Assembly: GCF_030643805.1 (NCBI RefSeq)
Contig: NZ_CP094656.1
Span: forward strand, 930,001 to 994,000
Direction of reading: 5' to 3'
From: Alkalihalobacillus sp. AL-G
GTDB lineage: Bacteria > Bacillota > Bacilli > Bacillales > Fictibacillaceae
DNA length: 64,000 bases
Each line of letters begins with the position of its first letter. The first letter of the stretch is position 1. Below the pieces are notes generated by a model. It saw only the letters and a program-made list of their open reading frames with translations, was not told the origin of the DNA and searched no databases. Below, in pieces: positions 59,490 to 64,000 of the stretch. A program made the translations under genes and the position numbers.

Positions 59490-61700
59490 TTACAGCAGCG
59501 TTATACCATCGTTCTCATTGAATTTCGGTGGTTCATCAGTACGCTTTGGAACTAGTGGTAGTCTGATTTCAATCGTTGTACCTTGCTTATATTCAGAATC
59601 GATGATTAAACGACCCCCATGTTCACGAACAATCTTCCGGCTCATCATCAACCCGAGACCGATTCCTTTCTCTTTAGTAGAATAAAAAGGCTCGCCGATA
59701 AACTGCAATCGGTCTTTCTCAATTCCTTTCCCTGAATCAATAAAGAATAACTTTACAATATGTTCATTTGCTCCAATCTTGATGTTGAGTTCATCCCCTT
59801 TGCCCATAGCTTCCATCGCGTTTTTCATAATGTTGATGAAAACCCGCTTCAAAGCACTTTTCTGGCAGTTAAGGATGATTTGAGTATCGGTTAAGTATTG
59901 AACATCCATGTTTATTCCTTGAAGAAAGGCTGTCCCTTCAAACAATCGTACACAGCTATCAACAATATCGGTTAAATCAGCTTCTTCTAGATGAACAACA
60001 TGAGGTTTTGCAAGATCCATAAACTCATCTGCAATCCGCTCAATGTTGTTAAGTTCACCGGTAATGATATCAATATAGCCTTTATAGACCGGGTCCGTAA
60101 TCCCCTCATCAATCATTCGGAGAAAACCAGCTACACTCGTTAATGGATTTCGCAGCTCATGGGCAATCCCAGCGGCTAATTGTCCAACCGTGGACATCTT
60201 CTCAAGCTGCATTGAAACATGCTCATCCTCTAGCCGTTTTGTAATATCCCGCGCAATTATGAGAATCATATTTTCTTCATACTCGGAATATTCCTTTGAA
60301 ATGAGTGGTGTAAGAACGGCATCAAATGTATATGATCTACCGCTTTTCTCAGTTGTAAACGCTAACTGCTCCGGATTTTCTTTTTGAAATACATGCTTTA
60401 TCATATGGTGAAGCAAATCGCGGTCATCACCAACTACGTATTCGTCCATAAATGTATAAAAGTTATCGCATGGTTTATGCATCATCCACTCTTTTGCAGA
60501 AGGGGAAACATATTGTATATTTCCTTCTTGGCAAAACGTAAAAACGAAGTCAGATGTATTTTCAAGGATCAATCGATATTTCGTTTCACTTTCTTGTAGG
60601 GCTTTGTCTGCTTGCTTTCTAGCGGTAATATCTCTTCCCACAATTAAGAATTTTTCAAATGGTGCATGTTGATCGTATAAAGGTGAGCCGATCATCTCGA
60701 CCCAAATATAATCTAAGCTGGCATGCAAATATCTAAACTCAGCTTGTACGGACTTCCCTACAGTTACCATTTGACGAAATTGATTTAGAACGTGTCTGCG
60801 ATCATCGGGATGGATGAACCGGAAAACATTTCGATTCAGATAAGATTCAGCCGTAAAACCCGTTACGTGAAGATGGGAGGGTGATGAATAAGCCACCTTT
60901 CCAGACATATCGACAATACTGACTAAATCTTTCATATTCTCAGCAATGAGTTGATAGGAGTTTTTCTTTTTTATATATTTTTCCTTGAAAAGAATTTGTT
61001 GAGAGATATCCCCGTATAATCGGGCAACCGCTGTTCGTTCTCTGCGATGATTGTAGATGTTGATGTAGCAGATTGAAACATCTTTTAACGTCCCATCCTT
61101 ATGTACACGTTTTGTTTTTGGAATATTATATATGTCATGTTTCCGTAATTGCCGGACAATCTCTTCGTATTCTTTTTCAAATCCTGATGGGAATAACGAC
61201 ACTCCATTTCCGAGCACCTCAGAATCCTTCCAGCCAAACATTTCAGTAAAAGCGGGATTTACCCTGTATGTTTCTCCATCCAAGTGTTGAATAAGCAATG
61301 CATTTGGAGAGGAGCGGAATATATTTTCCAACATTTGGTCATCGGTCATATGTTTATCAGCAAAATATGGGTTATAAAGAATGATACCACAGTAGTTTGA
61401 ATCGCCTTGTTTGATCGGAACAAAGCTTACAGATTCATAAAGAACCTCTTTTTTTGCGATCGAAAAATGCTTCTTTGTAACCTGGGCACCCTGGTGAATT
61501 GCATCGTTACACCCCTGTGAAATTGCAGCACTGCTTTCAAAAAGCTGTTCAATCGGCCTTCCAATTAAACCTTCTTGTAAATCGAAGGCATCAGTAGATG
61601 CTTTATTTGCATATTCAAGAAAACAACCCGCATCATTGACTTTAAAAAGAAGATATGGGTCAGGATAACTATCCATTAACGCTTGCTCAAACTGTTTCAA
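59490..61700 (-). CDS. Multi-PAS sensor histidine kinase (sporulation-kinase-like)
   Basis: 736-residue cytoplasmic sensor kinase without membrane spans. Four PAS-type units can be read, at about residues 5-120, 128-245, 260-370 and 380-500 (e.g. NIFRSSPNALLIQHLDGETYRVNPAFTEMFGW). The dimerisation/phospho-acceptor region has the H-box HELRNPLTSVAGFLRMI, followed by an N-box (FINIMKNAMEAMG), G1 (FIDSGKGIEKDR) and G2 (GIGLGLMMSRKIV). This build resembles KinA, KinC and KinE of Bacillus, which start the Spo0F-Spo0B-Spo0A phosphorelay. Start is TTG 61700 with AGAGGGGG 6 nt before. No response regulator gene is adjacent, typical of orphan sporulation kinases. Confidence 0.9.
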   Translation of the reverse strand: MKQFEQALMDSYPDPYLLFKVNDAGCFLEYANKASTDAFDLQEGLIGRPIEQLFESSAAISQGCNDAIHQGAQVTKKHFSIAKKEVLYESVSFVPIKQGDSNYCGIILYNPYFADKHMTDDQMLENIFRSSPNALLIQHLDGETYRVNPAFTEMFGWKDSEVLGNGVSLFPSGFEKEYEEIVRQLRKHDIYNIPKTKRVHKDGTLKDVSICYINIYNHRRERTAVARLYGDISQQILFKEKYIKKKNSYQLIAENMKDLVSIVDMSGKVAYSSPSHLHVTGFTAESYLNRNVFRFIHPDDRRHVLNQFRQMVTVGKSVQAEFRYLHASLDYIWVEMIGSPLYDQHAPFEKFLIVGRDITARKQADKALQESETKYRLILENTSDFVFTFCQEGNIQYVSPSAKEWMMHKPCDNFYTFMDEYVVGDDRDLLHHMIKHVFQKENPEQLAFTTEKSGRSYTFDAVLTPLISKEYSEYEENMILIIARDITKRLEDEHVSMQLEKMSTVGQLAAGIAHELRNPLTSVAGFLRMIDEGITDPVYKGYIDIITGELNNIERIADEFMDLAKPHVVHLEEADLTDIVDSCVRLFEGTAFLQGINMDVQYLTDTQIILNCQKSALKRVFINIMKNAMEAMGKGDELNIKIGANEHIVKLFFIDSGKGIEKDRLQFIGEPFYSTKEKGIGLGLMMSRKIVREHGGRLIIDSEYKQGTTIEIRLPLVPKRTDEPPKFNENDGITLL

Positions 61701-61811
61701 GTAAATCCCCCTCTCTAAAAAACTAAATTTCGACAATGTATTACTATAGACATTCTCCTAAAAGCACATTTATTCCTTCCAAGAGTGAGGTTTATACTAA
61801 AAATTCCGGGC

Positions 61812-61843
61812 AAAAAAAAGAGATGACTGATACTGCAGTCATC
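61812..61843 (-). terminator. Terminator of the YtvI-like gene
   Basis: On the minus strand GGATGACTGCA-GTA-TCAGTCATCTC then TTTTTTTT. The stem is about 9 bp, and lies 18 bp past the stop. Confidence 0.88.
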
Positions 61844-61860
61844 CTTAGTGGATTTTGCTC

Positions 61861-62892
61861 TTAAAAATCGACTTTTACGTTCAAAAAATCAGCCTTGATC
61901 AGTGATTTAACGATTATGACCAATGCAGGGCCGATGATAAGTCCGAAAAACCCAAGTAATTCAAATCCGATGTAAAGACTTGAAAGTGCAGCAAGAGCAC
62001 TGATTCCAAGGCTCGAACCAAGAATTTTTGGTTCAATGATCCTTCTGAAGATCGTAATAAGGAAAAACAGAACAATCAAGCCGATTGCAAGTCTTTGATC
62101 GCCTGTATACAGATTGTACAACCCCCATGGGACAAGGAACGAACCTGTACCAAGGATGGGAAGAATGTCGACGATAACGATCAAAATTGAAAAGACCAAA
62201 GCATACTCTACATCAAGAATCATCAAGCCGAACCATGCAATGATAAAGGTTAAAAAGCTTAGAATCAGCTGGGCACGTAAAAAGCCTACGAAAGCAAGCG
62301 ACAATTGCTTCATAACCAACTCGACTTTTATCTTTGCCTTTTCAGAAAACATATTTAAAAAGCCATGATGAAGTCTTGGTAAATCAAGACTAATTAAAAA
62401 CACCGAAACAAGGTATATCAACAATTGAATGAGCAGCACAGGCACAGCGGTTACAAAATTAACAAGACCTGCTGTTAATCCAGAAAGAAAATCAAGAGAA
62501 AATTTACGTAAATCCTCTAAAGCATTTTGAACAGTGGATATGTACTCATTTGGAATTTCTTTATAATACTCCTCCATCTGTATCACAAAGCTCTCGACGT
62601 TTTCAAAAATATATTGTGCGTACTGTGGCAGCAGTTGAGTAAACTCAATCACCTGCACAACAAGAGTCGTAACAGCCCAGTAGCATCCAAGTAGAAGCAT
62701 TGCCAGAAATAAACTGAAACCAATTGTTACGCTCCACACCCTTTTAATCGAAAACGTGTTGATCAACAGTTTGATAAACGGCTCGAGGAGGATGGAGGTT
62801 AAGAGAGCAAGTACGAGCGGTATGCTATATGGGATAAGAAAAACGACAATCCCTACAAGTAATAAAAATGGTATATATTTCTTTAATTCCAA
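61861..62892 (-). CDS. AI-2E family transporter, YtvI-like
   Basis: 343-residue membrane protein with seven to eight spans and the AI-2E/PerM-family pattern: IPLVLALLTSILLEPFI at the N-terminus, LPILGTGSFLVPWGLYNLYTGD and RRIIEPKILGSSLGISALAALSSLYIGFELLGFFGLIIGPAL near the end. Closest in layout to YtvI, a sporulation-associated member; others in the family export signals or act as Na+/H+ exchangers. TTG start with AAGGAGAAGAG upstream. Located just beyond the sporulation-kinase-like gene but with its own terminator between. Confidence 0.9.
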   Translation of the reverse strand: MELKKYIPFLLLVGIVVFLIPYSIPLVLALLTSILLEPFIKLLINTFSIKRVWSVTIGFSLFLAMLLLGCYWAVTTLVVQVIEFTQLLPQYAQYIFENVESFVIQMEEYYKEIPNEYISTVQNALEDLRKFSLDFLSGLTAGLVNFVTAVPVLLIQLLIYLVSVFLISLDLPRLHHGFLNMFSEKAKIKVELVMKQLSLAFVGFLRAQLILSFLTFIIAWFGLMILDVEYALVFSILIVIVDILPILGTGSFLVPWGLYNLYTGDQRLAIGLIVLFFLITIFRRIIEPKILGSSLGISALAALSSLYIGFELLGFFGLIIGPALVIIVKSLIKADFLNVKVDF

Positions 62893-63248
62893 TATCTCTT
62901 CTCCTTACTGAGCGGGAACCGTATTTTACGTATATCGGTTTCATCGAATGAAGTTAACAATATTATACCTTTTATTGAGGAAAAGGGCATCCATTACGAA
63001 CGAATTTAGTCGATTTTTCTTTTGAAACTTTTATTCAGATAGGTTGCAATATAACAAATTGCCCGAAGGGTAAATAGTTCTTTTATAGTAAAATAGTTTA
63101 GTCTGCAAAGTTATTTTTTAAACGGATGATGAGAAAGAACTGTTTCTATTCAACTATTTTTACCAAATTCATGAAAATTTGATAAGGGATCAAAAAATCG
63201 CCGACCTTTTCTGTTATTCTACAAATATAGCAATAAGAGGGGGGAAGA
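62893..63248. other. 356-bp AT-rich intergenic region
   Basis: Between the divergent YtvI-like and a small gene. AT-rich with no coding frame or clear hairpin. It must hold both promoters. GAGGGGGGAAG just before 63249 is the ribosome binding site of the next gene. Confidence 0.45.
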
Positions 63249-63539
63249 ATGTTGAAACTAGGGTTTGATCATTTTACTCAAATTAAAAAAGAGATCGTAG
63301 AGGGTACAAGTAAAACCTTTATTCAATCATTCGAGGATTTATGCGACTTGATAAATATCGGTAAAACTGTTTATTTTCAAACAGATGATGGTTATGGAAC
63401 TATTAAGAAGAGCAATGAGTCGAAAGTTTTTATTACTGTTGCATCAAGTAATGATGTCGATCAGTTTGAGGGGACCGCACGAAAGCTTCAAAAAATTTAT
63501 TTTTATCTACAAGGTGCATTCTTTATCATGCACGTTTAG
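63249..63539 (+). CDS. Hypothetical protein (96 residues)
   Basis: ATG with GAGGGGGGAAGA 1-7 nt upstream. Product: a helical start (DHFTQIKKEIVEGTSKTFIQSFEDL), a beta-like middle (KTVYFQTDDGYGTIKKSNESKVFITVAS) and an aromatic end (KIYFYLQGAFFIMHV). No signal sequence. No family recognised. A terminator-like hairpin lies 110 bp further on. Confidence 0.65.
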   Translation: MLKLGFDHFTQIKKEIVEGTSKTFIQSFEDLCDLINIGKTVYFQTDDGYGTIKKSNESKVFITVASSNDVDQFEGTARKLQKIYFYLQGAFFIMHV

Positions 63540-63651
63540 AAACGGTGACTATTTTCTTTAGTAGTAACGCAAGGACAATGAACATTCCATAGCGTTAAAG
63601 GCTTTAGGACAATCAGCACTCATATATGGTAATGGCTACTATTTTCAAGGA

Positions 63652-63710
63652 GGACTGACCACAGTCATCAGCAAGTCGATAGACTGCACTGTGTCGGTCT
63701 TTCTTTTTTT
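63652..63710 (+). terminator. Probable terminator
   Basis: GACTGACCACAGT and ACTGTGTCGGTC pair, with an inner GCAGT-type arm, followed by TTTCTTTTTTT. Confidence 0.65.
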
Positions 63711-63830
63711 ACCTCTTTGGCGAGCCTTTGATCTTTTTTATAAAAATAGGTTGTCAGCTTTACAAAATTCAGTGTAGTGTTTAATAGAGTGGTAGAATAT
63801 TTTGAATCTAAAACAAAGGGAGCAACTAGA

Positions 63831-64000
63831 ATGAAAAGATTATTGCAAATCCTAATTGTGACAACGCTTTCAATGACCCTTGTGAATCCGATGCAAAGTT
63901 TGAAGGAAGTTGATGCAGCGGCTAATGGTGAGGTTGTGATCAATGAAGCTGCCTGGATGGGTACTAATGTAAGCTACAACAATGAATGGATCGAGCTTTA
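63831..64000 (+). CDS. Secreted lamin-tail-domain protein (5' part)
   Basis: The first 56 codons of a longer gene that runs off the window. Signal peptide (KRLLQILIVTTLSMTLVNPM, with a likely cleavage after VDAAA) is followed by GEVVINEAAWMGTNVSYNNEWIELY, the opening strand pair of a lamin-tail domain (INExAWxGT...WIEL). Such domains occur in secreted nucleases and other cell-surface enzymes of Bacillus; the rest of the protein decides which. ATG 63831 with AAAGGGAGC 8 nt upstream. Confidence 0.75.
   Translation, partial: MKRLLQILIVTTLSMTLVNPMQSLKEVDAAANGEVVINEAAWMGTNVSYNNEWIEL

Overview
The window reads as chromosomal DNA of a low-to-moderate GC, endospore-forming Firmicute of the family Bacillaceae. 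The basis is two alpha/beta-type SASP genes, a YtvI-like sporulation membrane protein, a KinA/KinE-like multi-PAS kinase, DUF2524, DUF2512 and YjcZ-like spore-associated small proteins, a SAM-I (S-box) riboswitch, Bacillus-type Shine-Dalgarno sequences (AAAGGAGG) and frequent TTG/GTG starts. I cannot fix the genus from sequence alone. No tRNA, rRNA or CRISPR array was seen.

Layout. 1-5.7 kb: the 3' part of clpE, a nested insertion-sequence region (an IS150-group IS3 element inside the remnant of a related element, plus a third fossil end), a DUF3995-like membrane protein, a decayed zinc-ribbon gene and a two-gene ABC exporter. 5.9-8.3 kb: the 5-oxoprolinase operon pxpBCA. 8.4-24.2 kb: AraC/GyrI-like regulator, a 1141-residue membrane protein, a cold-shock protein, small unknown genes (two not previously obvious), an EamA exporter with an SDR enzyme, an AEC transporter, a histidine phosphatase overlapping a NIPSNAP-Nudix fusion, a 308-bp inverted-repeat element, a site-2-type protease, a 52-bp tandem repeat, an APH-like kinase, HpaB and a GNAT enzyme. 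24.27-25.74 kb: the second, intact copy of the IS, inverted relative to the first. 25.8-34.3 kb: YitT, a secreted Lys/Glu-rich protein, a MarR regulator with a palindromic operator, a sigma-54 3-hydroxybutyrate module (enhancer-binding protein, UAS, -24/-12 promoter, GntP permease, 3-hydroxybutyrate dehydrogenase), a DUF6843-like protein and a polysaccharide deacetylase. 34.4-35.9 kb: a different IS3-family element, with a broken transposase, inserted into an array of 20-bp repeats.

35.9-42.3 kb: small spore-associated genes, a SAM riboswitch in front of a 52-codon gene and a frameshifted gamma-glutamylcyclotransferase, a second array of short spaced repeats, and a PadR-ChrA pair. 42.6-48.6 kb: cysteine hydrolase, an ECF sigma factor with a SnoaL-like tail, two VOC proteins, DinB, and an ECF sigma/anti-sigma pair with its own ECF-type promoter. 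48.7-64 kb: modBA (no modC), a tiny lipoprotein, an M32 carboxypeptidase, a SASP, another APH-like kinase, an EamA transporter, a WYL regulator, a MarR-controlled drug efflux pump, a multi-PAS sensor kinase, YtvI-like protein, and the start of a secreted lamin-tail-domain protein.

The best-supported regulatory systems are the sigma-54 3-hydroxybutyrate switch, the SAM riboswitch with its unusual small target gene, and the autoregulated ECF sigma/anti-sigma pair. The most unusual sequence features are the nested IS copies that differ by a single base, the short-period repeat arrays, and the intergenic inverted-repeat elements. No gene set here is clearly a new defence or biosynthetic system.
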